In this document: piece after piece, positions 9,005-17,257 of the stretch
Numbering within the stretch: position 1 is the stretch's first letter
Layout of the letters: every line of letters starts with the position of its first letter
Source of the DNA: Pseudaminobacter sp047739745
GTDB taxonomy: Bacteria > Pseudomonadota > Alphaproteobacteria > Rhizobiales > Rhizobiaceae
Length of the DNA stretch: 64,000 nt
Assembly: GCF_047739745.1 (NCBI RefSeq)
Contig: NZ_JBLLVA010000019.1
Coordinates: 1-64,000, forward strand
Reading direction: 5' to 3'
Translations under genes and position numbers: made by a program
The notes under the pieces: model-generated
What the model saw: only the letters and a program-made list of their open reading frames with translations
Database searches by the model: none
Told to the model about the DNA's origin: nothing

Positions 9005-10510
9005 ATGACCATCGGCATCGATCTGGGAACAAGCGCCGGCGGCAAGTCGGCCGTCGTCGATCTGGAGGAGCTGCTCGCCACCCGTTTGCTGGTCCAGGGA
9101 AATTCCGGTTCCGGAAAATCGCATCTGTTGCGCAGGCTCATGGAACAGTCTGCCCCATGGGTGCAGCAATGCGTTATCGACCCGGAGGGCGATTTCGTCA
9201 CATTGGCTGACAAGTTCGGCCATGTGGTTGTCGATGCCGCCAGAACCGAAACCGAATTGACCCGGATCGCGGCCCGTATCCGCCAGCACCGCGTTTCGGT
9301 TGTGCTGAACCTGGAAGGACTTGATGTCGAGCAGCAGATGCGTGCCGCGGCTGCCCTGCTCGGGGGCATGTTCGATGCCGACCGTGATCACTGGTATCCA
9401 GTGCTGGTCGTGGTGGACGAGGCCCAGCTTTTTGCGCCGGCTGCGGCTGGCGATGTTTCGGACGAGGCCCGAAAGCTGTCGCTTGGCGCCATGACCAATC
9501 TGATGTGCCGTGGCCGCAAGCGCGGGCTTGCGGGGGTGATCGCCACGCAGCGCCTTGCCAAGCTCGCCAAGAATGTCGCCGCCGAAGCCTCGAACTTCCT
9601 TATGGGGCGCACCTTCCTCGACATCGATATGGCGCGCGCCGCCGATTTGCTAGGGATGGATCGCCGGCAAGCGGAGCAATTCCGCGATCTGGAACGCGGA
9701 AAATTCGTGGCGCTGGGTCCGGCTATTTCGCGCAGGCCGCTTCCTGTTTCGATCGGCCCGGTCGAGACGTCGGCGCGCTCAGTCAGTCCCAAGCTGATGC
9801 CCCTGCCCGAAACGGTACAGGAGGATGCCGCCGAACTGATATTCAAGGTGGACCCTGTCGAGTTGCGTCAACCGGTCCGTCGTGCGCCCCCGCCGCCGCC
9901 GACCGCCGACATCCTCACACAACTCGCTAAAGCGCGGTCGGAACAGAGCCCTGCCGAGCCGCTTTCGCTCTTTCCCGAAATCGACCAGGCGGAGCGGGAT
10001 GCGGCGCTCGATGCGGTGCTGCGTGAAATTCTGGACGATCCGGATGCCGCATTCCGCTCGGTTGCGGTGCTATACCAGGATTTTCTCGTTCGTTGCCGCA
10101 TCCACCGGGTGCCGGGCACAGCTCTCGACCTTGCCGCGTTCAAGCGGCGCCTGGCGATCGCGCGTGCAGACGTGGACGAGGAAATTGCCGGCGGCGACGC
10201 TTGGCAGCAGGCGTTGGCAATGTCGGAGAGCCTCACGGACGACATCCAGGGCGTATTTCTGGTTGTCGCGCAGGCGGCGGTCTCCGGGGCGCCCTGCCCT
10301 TCCGATCTGACCCTTGCCCGCGCATACGGAACGCATTCGCTGGGGCGGGCGCGCCGGCTGCTTGCCTATTTCGAAGAGCGCGGCCTGCTGGTTACGCGCA
10401 CGGATTTTCACGGAATGCGCATCGTTGTCTTTCCGGAAATCGGCGCCGAAACCGCGCCTGGCGATCCGAATGCGCCGGATGAGATGGAGAGCCGCGAGGC
10501 GGCGGAATAG
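9005..10510 (+). CDS. orphan HerA/DUF87-type ATPase
   Basis: A 501-residue P-loop ATPase of the HerA/FtsK-like clade. Walker A is GNSGSGKS at residues 32-39, preceded by a beta-strand (RLLVQ), and Walker B is VLVVVDEAQ at 133-141. GVIATQR near 178-183 matches the sensor region. Residues 265-330 are a Pro-rich low-complexity linker. The last 110 residues look like a winged helix (SDLTLARAYGTHSLGRARRL), suggesting DNA binding. Archaeal HerA works with NurA nuclease, and DUF87 ATPases also occur in defence islands, but no nuclease or partner is adjacent. Function unknown; a DNA translocase role is inference. Confidence 0.75.
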   Translation: MTIGIDLGTSAGGKSAVVDLEELLATRLLVQGNSGSGKSHLLRRLMEQSAPWVQQCVIDPEGDFVTLADKFGHVVVDAARTETELTRIAARIRQHRVSVVLNLEGLDVEQQMRAAAALLGGMFDADRDHWYPVLVVVDEAQLFAPAAAGDVSDEARKLSLGAMTNLMCRGRKRGLAGVIATQRLAKLAKNVAAEASNFLMGRTFLDIDMARAADLLGMDRRQAEQFRDLERGKFVALGPAISRRPLPVSIGPVETSARSVSPKLMPLPETVQEDAAELIFKVDPVELRQPVRRAPPPPPTADILTQLAKARSEQSPAEPLSLFPEIDQAERDAALDAVLREILDDPDAAFRSVAVLYQDFLVRCRIHRVPGTALDLAAFKRRLAIARADVDEEIAGGDAWQQALAMSESLTDDIQGVFLVVAQAAVSGAPCPSDLTLARAYGTHSLGRARRLLAYFEERGLLVTRTDFHGMRIVVFPEIGAETAPGDPNAPDEMESREAAE

Positions 10511-10535
10511 TCGAAGCGGTTGTGCCGCGAATAAG

Positions 10536-10562
10536 TTGACGTCGCACCAACGCGGCTATAAA
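10536..10562 (+). promoter_or_regulatory. putative tRNA-Ser promoter
   Basis: TTGACG (10536-10541) and TATAAA (10557-10562) resemble housekeeping -35 and -10 boxes. The 15-base spacer is shorter than the usual 17. They lie about 88 bases before the tRNA. Confidence 0.35.
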
Positions 10563-10649
10563 TCGGCTCGGAGCCTCGTAGTTGCAAAGTGAGTGCCACG
10601 CCTGTTTCGGGCATTTTTGGCGGCGGAACTCGCGCGGAAACAGCTCATT

Positions 10650-10739
10650 GGAGGGATGGCCGAGCGGTTTAAGGCACCGGTCTTGAAAACCGGCGTGGCA
10701 GCGATGTCACCGTGGGTTCGAATCCCACTCCCTCCGCCA
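10650..10739 (+). tRNA. tRNA-Ser (anticodon TGA)
   Basis: A 90-nt class II tRNA including an encoded CCA. The acceptor stem GGAGGGA pairs with TCCCTCC, followed by discriminator G and CCA. The anticodon stem CCGGT/ACCGG encloses the loop CTTGAAA, giving anticodon TGA (reads UCN codons). A long variable arm (GTGGCAGCGATGTCAC) and the T-loop GGTTCGAATCC complete the serine type. No integrase or repeated 3' end is seen nearby. Confidence 0.97.
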
Positions 10740-11189
10740 TCATTTACATCAATTATGTAATCGCTGCGCTATTTCTAGATGCCGAAGAATTAATCAGGTT
10801 TCAGTCTCTGTACCGACTTCGACAAACAAGTCGACATCAACGCCGGGCGCGACTAGACGAAAACTAGGGTCGAGAATTCGGCTTTTGAGGGTGGCGGCCA
10901 TTATGGGTCAAAGTTGCTGACCCGGTGAACGTCCGCTATGAGGGCGCCAAGTTGAGGATGCAAGGCCGATTTGAGTCAAATCACATCGATGCCCGTGCCG
11001 ATCCGAACGTCCGCTCTTGAAGAACCGCAGCCTGAAATTGCCAGTCGCATTCGACCTCAAACTGGAACGGCTGTAGGCTCCATCGGGTGGTGGTAAACGG
11101 CCATTCGTTGCGCTCGCCTGTGGAATGCCAGCGCTCTACGCCAGCAGGGCCGCCGGCGGCGTCCAGAAAGACAGGCGGCTCAGCTGATC
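10740..11189. other. 450-bp gene-poor region
   Basis: No gene with a start and ribosome-binding site is visible here. On the minus strand an open frame of about 68 codons (10981-11188) with plausible codon use lacks any start codon and runs out of frame from the end of the amidohydrolase gene. It may be decayed coding DNA. The segment has frequent stops in the other frames. Confidence 0.5.
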
Positions 11190-12620
11190 CTACTTGGCCA
11201 GCGTGTTCTTGTAGATGACACCGTCCTTCATAATGATCTTAAAGTTGTTGCCCGGGTCGGCCACCAGGTCGATGTTCTCTAGCGGATTGCCTTCAACGAG
11301 CAAGAGATCGGCAAGCGCGCCTTCCTCAACTACGCCGAGCTTTCCCGGATAGGGATTGCGCTTGCCGGAGAGCGCCAGCAATTCGGCATTGGTCCCGGTC
11401 GCCATGGCGAGCGCTTCGGCGGGGGTGTACCAGCGTACCAGCGAGGCCAGGATCGCCCCTTGTTGTCGCGCCATCGCGCGCGAGAACAGGACATCCGTTC
11501 CCCACGCCGTCTTGATCTTGTGCTTCTTCGCCAGTTCGTAGGTCCTATCGATGCCGGGCCAAACCTCGTCGGCCTTGGCCCGCTCGACCGAGCCCTCCGG
11601 CAGGCCTGTCCTCATCATTTCGTGAAGCGGCTGCAGGCTCAGCCAAACGCCCTTTTCCGCGATCAGCTTGGCGTCGGCCTCGTTCATGAGGAAGCCGTGC
11701 TCGATGCTCTTCACGCCGGCGTCAATGGCCATTTCGACCGCTTCCGGCGTGAAGGCGTGCGCGGCGACGTAGGTGCCCCAATTCTCGGCAATTTCGACGG
11801 CTGCCCGCAATTCGGGCGCGGTGAAGGTGGTGACGTCGAGCGGGCTGTGGGGCGACGACACGCCGCCGCCCGCCGTCACCTTCAGCAGCACGGCCCCTTG
11901 CATGAACTGCTCGCGGGCACGCAAGCGTACCTCGTCGGGGCTGTCGACGACTATGCTGCCGCCGCTTGTCTCCATGGGGGTCAACGGGCCGCCGACCGTC
12001 CGCGGCAGGTCGCTAAGCTGGCGGAAATCGCCGTGCCCGCTGGTCACGGTAATCATGGCGCCGGCGGGATAGATGCGCGGCCCATTGACGAGGCCCTGAT
12101 CGATTGCACGCTTGAGACCGAAAGCCGGCCCGCCGACGTCGCGAACGGTGGTGAAGCCGCGCATCAGCGTATCCTCGGCCTCGTCGCCGGCGGCGAGATT
12201 GGCGAAGCCGATGTCGCCCATCGCCTCCGCCGGGGTGGACGCGATCAGCATCGCATGCCAGTGCGCATCGATCAGCCCAGGCATCAGCGTCCGCCCGTTA
12301 CCGGCTATGCGCTCTGCGCCTTCGGCCTCGACGGGAACCGTGGAGATGCGCTCGATCACATTGCCCTTGACCAGGACGTTCGAGGGAGCCGAGAGAGCAG
12401 CTCCTTTTCCATCGAAGATGCGGACGTTTTCGAAAAGCACGTCGTCGGCTTTCGCTGTGGCGCAGAATCCGAGCACAAGAGCTGCCGCAAGCATTTCTCT
12501 GCCAGCGCGCAACGTGAAAACCGGGCGCGCAAGAAAGATCGCCGCCGCGGCGCAGGACACGACGTGCGCCACAACCTTGCCTTCCGCCAGCTTCTGCAAT
12601 CTGAAGGATTGGTGACCCAT
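11190..12620 (-). CDS. secreted amidohydrolase-superfamily enzyme
   Basis: A metal-dependent amidohydrolase of the imidazolonepropionase/prolidase-like branch; substrate unknown. Metal ligands are visible: HxH in LIDAHWHA, Lys in LLKVTAGGG, His in AAHAFTPE and SIEHGF, and Asp in AWGTDVL. The C-terminal beta-sandwich strand (ALADLLLVEGNPLEN) is typical. An Ala/Leu-rich segment ending in ATAKADD near residue 60 looks like a signal peptide. The real start may therefore be the ATG at 12494 (434 residues) rather than 12620 (476 residues). It stands alone in a gene-poor stretch beside tRNA-Ser and may be accessory. Confidence 0.82.
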   Translation of the reverse strand: MGHQSFRLQKLAEGKVVAHVVSCAAAAIFLARPVFTLRAGREMLAAALVLGFCATAKADDVLFENVRIFDGKGAALSAPSNVLVKGNVIERISTVPVEAEGAERIAGNGRTLMPGLIDAHWHAMLIASTPAEAMGDIGFANLAAGDEAEDTLMRGFTTVRDVGGPAFGLKRAIDQGLVNGPRIYPAGAMITVTSGHGDFRQLSDLPRTVGGPLTPMETSGGSIVVDSPDEVRLRAREQFMQGAVLLKVTAGGGVSSPHSPLDVTTFTAPELRAAVEIAENWGTYVAAHAFTPEAVEMAIDAGVKSIEHGFLMNEADAKLIAEKGVWLSLQPLHEMMRTGLPEGSVERAKADEVWPGIDRTYELAKKHKIKTAWGTDVLFSRAMARQQGAILASLVRWYTPAEALAMATGTNAELLALSGKRNPYPGKLGVVEEGALADLLLVEGNPLENIDLVADPGNNFKIIMKDGVIYKNTLAK

Positions 12621-12839
12621 GATGATTACCCCGCTTCAGGAGGAGAGGTGACACGGCGCAAGGACAAGTTGTAGCTTGTACGGCCCGGCGTCAAGAAGGG
12701 TTCCAGACCGGTCTCTTTAAGCGCAATAGCCGGTCGAAATTCAGGCCGATCGCGGTGATATCAGGGCTAGCAGCGGAAGACTTGCCTAACGAAGCGTGCG
12801 AACGATTCCGACGAAGCGTCGCCTACGGGTCTTGAGTGT

Positions 12840-12870
12840 AAAAAGACGGCCGGGGGACTGCCGCCTTTTT
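12840..12870. terminator. orphan bidirectional intrinsic terminator
   Basis: AAAAAGACGGC (12840-12850) pairs with GCCGCCTTTTT (12860-12870), giving a GC stem flanked by A- and T-runs on both strands. It lies between two divergent genes (amidohydrolase starting at 12620, small secreted protein starting at 12996), so it ends neither of them. Apart from it, 12621-12995 shows no coding gene, only the degenerate duplication ACGAAGCGTGCG/ACGAAGCGTCGC near 12800. Confidence 0.65.
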
Positions 12871-12995
12871 GGTCATCGAAGGAATGGCCGCGCGAAATAA
12901 CGGCCGCGCAAGGCCAACGGAACCGTTCCACAGGCAGCATCGTTTTTACCAAATCACCAAACCTGGTCGATCAACCTTACCGTAGGGAGGGTTTC

Positions 12996-13376
12996 ATGCG
13001 CATTGCAATGACAACTGCGATAGTCCTGTCGCTGGCATCCCCGGTGCTGGCGGACTGTGGCGAGGAGCTTTCGAAGCTCGAGCAAGCGGCCGTGACCGCA
13101 GAAACAGGAGCGAGCACCGAAATGCCCGCAACCAAACACCAGGAGGAGGTGCTGTCCGGCAAACAACAGACCGAGAGCAAGGAAACAACGGGCGCAATCT
13201 CCGGCGAAGTGGAAGCGGTTTCACCGCACCAGAAGCAGGTGACTGGTGAAGCCGCCGACAAGAGCGGCGACATCGGCCAGATGATGGCAGACGCCCGCAG
13301 GTTGGCCGATGCCGGCGATGAGCAAGGATGCATGAGCAAGGTGGGCGAACTGAAAGACGCAATGGGGATCAAATGA
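12996..13376 (+). CDS. small secreted protein of unknown function
   Basis: 126 residues. A short signal peptide (MRIAMTTAIVLSLASPVLA) is followed by a hydrophilic, Glu/Ser/Thr/Gly-rich domain with only two cysteines, Cys21 just after cleavage and one near residue 111 (DEQGCMSKV). These could form a disulfide. The tail, from about residue 90 (DIGQMMADARRLADAG), is predicted helical. A strong GGGAGG lies seven bases before the ATG. I do not recognise the family; it is probably periplasmic. It stands alone, followed by a GC hairpin at 13397-13422. Confidence 0.75.
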   Translation: MRIAMTTAIVLSLASPVLADCGEELSKLEQAAVTAETGASTEMPATKHQEEVLSGKQQTESKETTGAISGEVEAVSPHQKQVTGEAADKSGDIGQMMADARRLADAGDEQGCMSKVGELKDAMGIK

Positions 13377-13396
13377 GGCTAGCGCCGACCTGAGGA

Positions 13397-13422
13397 GGCC
13401 CGCGCCTCATGCGACGCGGGCC
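13397..13422 (+). terminator. hairpin after the small secreted protein
   Basis: GGCCCGCG (13397-13404) pairs with CGCGGGCC (13415-13422), 20 bases after the stop codon. It has only a weak T-rich tail (TGGTTTGG). Confidence 0.45.
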
Positions 13423-13668
13423 ATGGTTTGGCTCATCGATAACTAATCTTAGGCAATTGCTTGACCAGTTCAGATGTACCATTCGTCCGCCGTTGCTTAA
13501 ACGCTAGTACTTCTTTGAATTTAGCGGATTACGCGGTTATCGGGAGCTGAGTTCTTCCCGTCGCCATCGCCAATGCCAAACCCAAAAGCCGGAGCCTGAT
13601 CACTTGACGTGGCCCGATGCGGCGCGCTACGGCGTTGGCGGGCGACCGAAGCGCGAGGGTGCCGACAA

Positions 13669-14319
13669 ATGGAAATTTTTACCGCTGCGGGCTTTGCGGC
13701 GCTTTTGCAGGTCATTGCAATCGATCTGGTTCTTGCGGGTGACAATGCCATAGTCATCGGTCTCGCGGCCGCGGGCCTGCCCGCCGAACAGCGGAAGAAA
13801 GCGATCCTTATCGGTGTTCTAGCCGCGACGGCGCTTCGCATCGTTTTCGCCCTTCTTACGGTTCAGCTGCTGCAGATCCTCGGGCTTCTGCTCATGGGCG
13901 GCATTCTGTTGCTCTGGGTCTGCTGGAAGATGTGGCGCGAACTGCGCGTCTCGAAAGCCGAAGAAGATGCCGCCCAAGCGGCGCTGGATGATGCTGGCCT
14001 CAACGGGAATGGCAAAGCCGGCGCACCACGAAAGACCTTGCGCCAGGCCGCGATTCAGATCGTCGTAGCCGACGTTTCGATGTCGCTGGACAATGTGCTG
14101 GCTGTCGCGGGCGCCGCGCGCGACCATATGACGGTCCTGGTCATAGGACTGGTCCTGTCGATCGCACTGATGGGCCTCGCCGCCAGTTTCATCGCCAGAT
14201 TGCTCCACCGCTATCCGTGGATCGCCTATCTCGGCCTTGCGATCATTCTCTACGTCGCGCTCGACATGATCTATCGAGGATATCTGGAGATTGCTCCCTA
14301 CCTGGTGGGAACTGTGTAG
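13669..14319 (+). CDS. TerC-family membrane protein
   Basis: A 216-residue polytopic membrane protein of the TerC/YjbE (Alx-like) family, linked to metal ion (often Mn2+) export or tellurite resistance. The two acidic family motifs sit in membrane segments: IDLVLAGDNAIV near residues 18-29 and ADVSMSLDNVLAVAG in the second half. A charged cytoplasmic loop (about 85-120) separates the two three-helix halves. The start at 13669 was preferred over 13609, because the extra 20 residues upstream are Arg-rich and not membrane-like. No recognisable Mn riboswitch precedes it. It converges on the Mla operon. Confidence 0.87.
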   Translation: MEIFTAAGFAALLQVIAIDLVLAGDNAIVIGLAAAGLPAEQRKKAILIGVLAATALRIVFALLTVQLLQILGLLLMGGILLLWVCWKMWRELRVSKAEEDAAQAALDDAGLNGNGKAGAPRKTLRQAAIQIVVADVSMSLDNVLAVAGAARDHMTVLVIGLVLSIALMGLAASFIARLLHRYPWIAYLGLAIILYVALDMIYRGYLEIAPYLVGTV

Positions 14320-14360
14320 TAGGGGAACTCGGCGGGTTCGATCCTTCGGGCCTGCCTGCT

Positions 14361-14960
14361 TCAGATAAGCGAATCCGTCCACGCGACGATCTCGATTGCC
14401 GCCTTGCCGAAAGCATCGTCCAAGGCTCGGATATAGGCGTCGTTCCCGCTGCCGGATACCGGCGCGCTTGCCGCAAAGCTGCGCGAGGCGCGAACCACGC
14501 CGTTGCGATCATTGAGCAGGCGAACGAACAGCTCGATATTCGCACGCCGGCCGCCGTCGACGCGGATTTCGAATGCGCGGATTTCGGCGATCACCTGATA
14601 GTCGATCGCCAGCCCCTCACCCGGCTTGCCGACGCCGGCAAAGCTGCCCGAACGCTGGAACGTCTCGGCAAGGCGAGCCTGGACGATGCGCGGCAGGCGG
14701 TCGGCCCATTGAGCGCCTTTCAAATATTGGATGACACCGGGGGCCGGTGCGATGACGATATTCTCGCCGTCGAGTGCCTTCAGCGCGGACGGTTCGGCAA
14801 TCAGGATCTGCCTGGGGTTGCGTGCCGCTCTTTGATCTGCGGAAGGAGCGGACAATTCATAGGTATCGAGCGGGGCCGGGCCGCCACCGGGGAAGAGCGC
14901 ACAGCCTGAAAGCCCCAGCGCGAGAATCGCCGAACCGGCCATCAGTCTCAGTGCCTTCAT
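14361..14960 (-). CDS. ABC-type transport auxiliary lipoprotein (PqiC-like)
   Basis: An outer- or inner-membrane lipoprotein of the ABC-type transport auxiliary family (PqiC/YmbA-like), the last gene of an MCE lipid-transport operon. The signal peptide ends in the lipobox LSGC. The mature protein is about 180 residues with the ARLAETFQRSG segment typical of the family. The ATG at 14960 (199 residues) places the lipobox at residue 17-20. A TTG at 15053 that overlaps the mlaD stop is open but would put 31 residues before the signal peptide. It likely links the periplasmic MCE protein to the outer membrane. Confidence 0.85.
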   Translation of the reverse strand: MKALRLMAGSAILALGLSGCALFPGGGPAPLDTYELSAPSADQRAARNPRQILIAEPSALKALDGENIVIAPAPGVIQYLKGAQWADRLPRIVQARLAETFQRSGSFAGVGKPGEGLAIDYQVIAEIRAFEIRVDGGRRANIELFVRLLNDRNGVVRASRSFAASAPVSGSGNDAYIRALDDAFGKAAIEIVAWTDSLI

Positions 14961-15049
14961 CGTTGAACCTGCCTGCAAGGTGAAGCGGACCGCTGCGAAT
15001 CGATCTGACCGCGCCGAAAGCCGGGATTTTTCGGAGATTCTTGCCAGCG

Positions 15050-16423
15050 TCAACGCCTCACCCGCCCATCATATTGGCGCACGGTGCCCTCCCCGCCGGT
15101 GATGATGCGTTGTGGGTTGCGTTCCAGATCGGTGATTGCCTGTTCGATCCGGTTAATCGAACGCCGGCTGTCGCGCACCAGCGATTCGACGTCGCGCAGG
15201 CCCTGACTGGAAAATCGCGCCAGACCGTCGGTAATGGTGGCAAGGCGTGAATTCAGCGTATCGGCGACTTTGCGAAAGGCTTCAAGAGTCTCGCTGGCGT
15301 CCGCCATCAAGCCTTCCGCCTCGCCCGACCCGAGAAGCTTGTCGACCTTGGCCAGAACACCGTCCACGCGCACCGACGCGGCGTTGAGACGTTCGGCAAG
15401 CTGCGCCGCATCGCTTATCATCTGGTCGATGTCGTCCGAGCGTTCGCCAAATTTCTCGGTCACCTTGGCGACATCCGCGGCCGCCGCTCTCGCATCTCGC
15501 GAGGCGATGTCGATATTGGCCAGCGTATCGCGAACCCTGGCTGGATCGACGCCGTCGAGAACTTTGTCGACCTTGCTCAGCGTGCCGCTGGTTCGTTGAG
15601 CAAAATCGTTGATGGAACTTACCGCCTTGTCGACACCGGCGATGGTCCCCTCGAACTGTTTGCTCGTCTCGGCAAGGTCCTTGGTAAACTTGTCGATGTT
15701 GGCGACAATGGTCGTTACCTTGTCCTTGTCCACCGCCTTCAGGATATCCTCGGCTGCTCGCAACGTGCCATCGAGCTTGCCGGACACGCCGGAGAGTTCC
15801 TCGGCCAGGCTCGAGACACTGTCCAGGAACTTGTCGATGCCATCCGCATTCCGGCCAAGCGCATCGGAAAACTTCTGCGCGTTGGTGACGGTTTGCGTCA
15901 GCGGCCCGCGCACATCCTGGGTAAAGCCCTCCAGTTGGGTCAGTACATTGTCGGCGCGTTGAAAAATGTCCTGCGCGGTCTGAAGAAGGTTGGTGACGGC
16001 CGAGGGGTTTGCCGTGATCTCGGCAATGCGACCGGCTGCTTCGGCTTCTTCGAGCAGGTTCGCTTCCTTTGGGTCAGCCCCCTTCAGCTCGATATTGGCC
16101 TGCCCGGTCAGGCCGGCCAAACCGATGTCGGCCTGCGTCGACTTGGTGATGGGCGTCAGCCGGTCTACTTCGGTATCGGCAATCGCAACCCTAGGGTTGT
16201 CGACGTCGATGAACACGCGGCGCACATCGCCGACTTTCACGCCGTTGAAAAGCACCGCGCTGCCGCGCCCGAGACCTGATGCCGATCCGGGAATGCGCAC
16301 GCGCAGCGTCACCGTCTCTCCCCTGTCGCCGATGGCCGCCGTCCAATAGACAAAGGCAAAAGCCGCGAGGATCGCAACGAGCGTGAATATTCCGACGATT
16401 ACGTAGTTGGCTCTGGTTTCCAT
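15050..16423 (-). CDS. MlaD/MCE-domain lipid-transport protein
   Basis: A periplasmic substrate-binding component of a Mla-type phospholipid transporter, 457 residues. One N-terminal membrane helix (about 8-28) is followed by a single MCE domain (about 40-120; LRVRIPGSASGLGRGSAV). A long C-terminal region of more than 300 residues is Ala/Asp/Lys-rich with heptad-like repeats (recurring KVDK, VDKVLDG, IDKFTKD), consistent with extended helices forming a tube. It is much longer than E. coli MlaD (about 183 residues), as in many alphaproteobacteria. It lies 7 bases after the ATPase gene. Confidence 0.92.
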   Translation of the reverse strand: METRANYVIVGIFTLVAILAAFAFVYWTAAIGDRGETVTLRVRIPGSASGLGRGSAVLFNGVKVGDVRRVFIDVDNPRVAIADTEVDRLTPITKSTQADIGLAGLTGQANIELKGADPKEANLLEEAEAAGRIAEITANPSAVTNLLQTAQDIFQRADNVLTQLEGFTQDVRGPLTQTVTNAQKFSDALGRNADGIDKFLDSVSSLAEELSGVSGKLDGTLRAAEDILKAVDKDKVTTIVANIDKFTKDLAETSKQFEGTIAGVDKAVSSINDFAQRTSGTLSKVDKVLDGVDPARVRDTLANIDIASRDARAAAADVAKVTEKFGERSDDIDQMISDAAQLAERLNAASVRVDGVLAKVDKLLGSGEAEGLMADASETLEAFRKVADTLNSRLATITDGLARFSSQGLRDVESLVRDSRRSINRIEQAITDLERNPQRIITGGEGTVRQYDGRVRR

Positions 16424-16430
16424 TCCGGGC

Positions 16431-17255
16431 TTAATTCTGTTCTCTTGCAGACAAATCGATCTGCCGCGCGCGCTTACCGCGAAAGTATGATTTTACCCAT
16501 GGTTCTTCACTGGCAAGCATGTTTTCAATCGTGCCTTCGACGAGCACCCTTTTCTTGCCAAGTACGGCAATTCGGTCACACACTGCAAAGAGACTGTCGA
16601 GATCGTGAGTAACCATGTAGACGGTCAGGCCCATGGTGTCGCGCAGCTTGGCCACCAGCTCGTCGAAGTCGGCCGCGCCTATGGGATCGAGACCGGATGT
16701 CGGCTCGTCCAGAAACACGATGTCCGGGTCAAGCGCCAAAGCCCGTGCCAGGGCGGCGCGCTTGATCATTCCGCCCGACAGCTCGGATGGAAATTTGCTC
16801 GCGGCATCGCGTGGCAAGCCGACAAGCTCGATCTTGAGCAGCGCGAGTTCGTCCATCAGGCGCTGCGGCAGATCGAGATATTCGCGCATCGGCACCTGCA
16901 CGTTTTCAAGAACGGTCAGCGCCGAAAACAGCGCGCCATGCTGGAAAAGCACGCCGAGCCGCATATCGAGCCGCATGCGCTCGAGGTCACTTGCCTGGTC
17001 GACATCGACACCGAACAATTCGATGGTGCCGGAGCGCTTCTGGTTGAGGCCGAGCACGGTCCTGAGCAGCACGGATTTGCCGGAGCCGGAAGCTCCTACG
17101 AAGCCCAGTATCTCGCCGCGCCTGATGTCCAGCGAAAGGTCTTTGAGAACGATGTTGTCGCCAAAGCCCACGGTGATGTTGCGCACAGACAAAACGACAT
17201 CGTGATGCTCTCGCCGAGCAGCTCCGTTCGGTTCGATTTCGCCGACGGCAGCCAT
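16431..17255 (-). CDS. Mla-type ABC transporter ATPase (MlaF-like)
   Basis: ATP-binding subunit of the MCE lipid transporter, 274 residues. Walker A is GASGSGKS, the Q-loop is in LGVLFQHGALF, the ABC signature is LSGGM, and Walker B is PDIVFLDEPTSGLDP with a downstream His in MVTHDLDS. The LSGGM form and the short Q-loop region are typical of MlaF. It starts 2 bases after the permease gene. The extra C-terminal tail (about residues 250-274, ending in SAREQN) may contact partner subunits. Confidence 0.93.
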   Translation of the reverse strand: MAAVGEIEPNGAARREHHDVVLSVRNITVGFGDNIVLKDLSLDIRRGEILGFVGASGSGKSVLLRTVLGLNQKRSGTIELFGVDVDQASDLERMRLDMRLGVLFQHGALFSALTVLENVQVPMREYLDLPQRLMDELALLKIELVGLPRDAASKFPSELSGGMIKRAALARALALDPDIVFLDEPTSGLDPIGAADFDELVAKLRDTMGLTVYMVTHDLDSLFAVCDRIAVLGKKRVLVEGTIENMLASEEPWVKSYFRGKRARQIDLSAREQN

Positions 17256-17257
17256 GC

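Noticed and set aside
10650..13376. Integrative island at tRNA-Ser
   Set aside because: No integrase gene and no repeat of the tRNA 3' end was seen to the right within the window. The amidohydrolase may be accessory, but there are no boundaries.
13423..13668. Possible Mn-sensing yybP-ykoY riboswitch before TerC
   Set aside because: GGGAGCTGA at about 13540 resembles one conserved loop, but the GGGGAGTAG and ATACTCG loops are absent and no matching stems were found.
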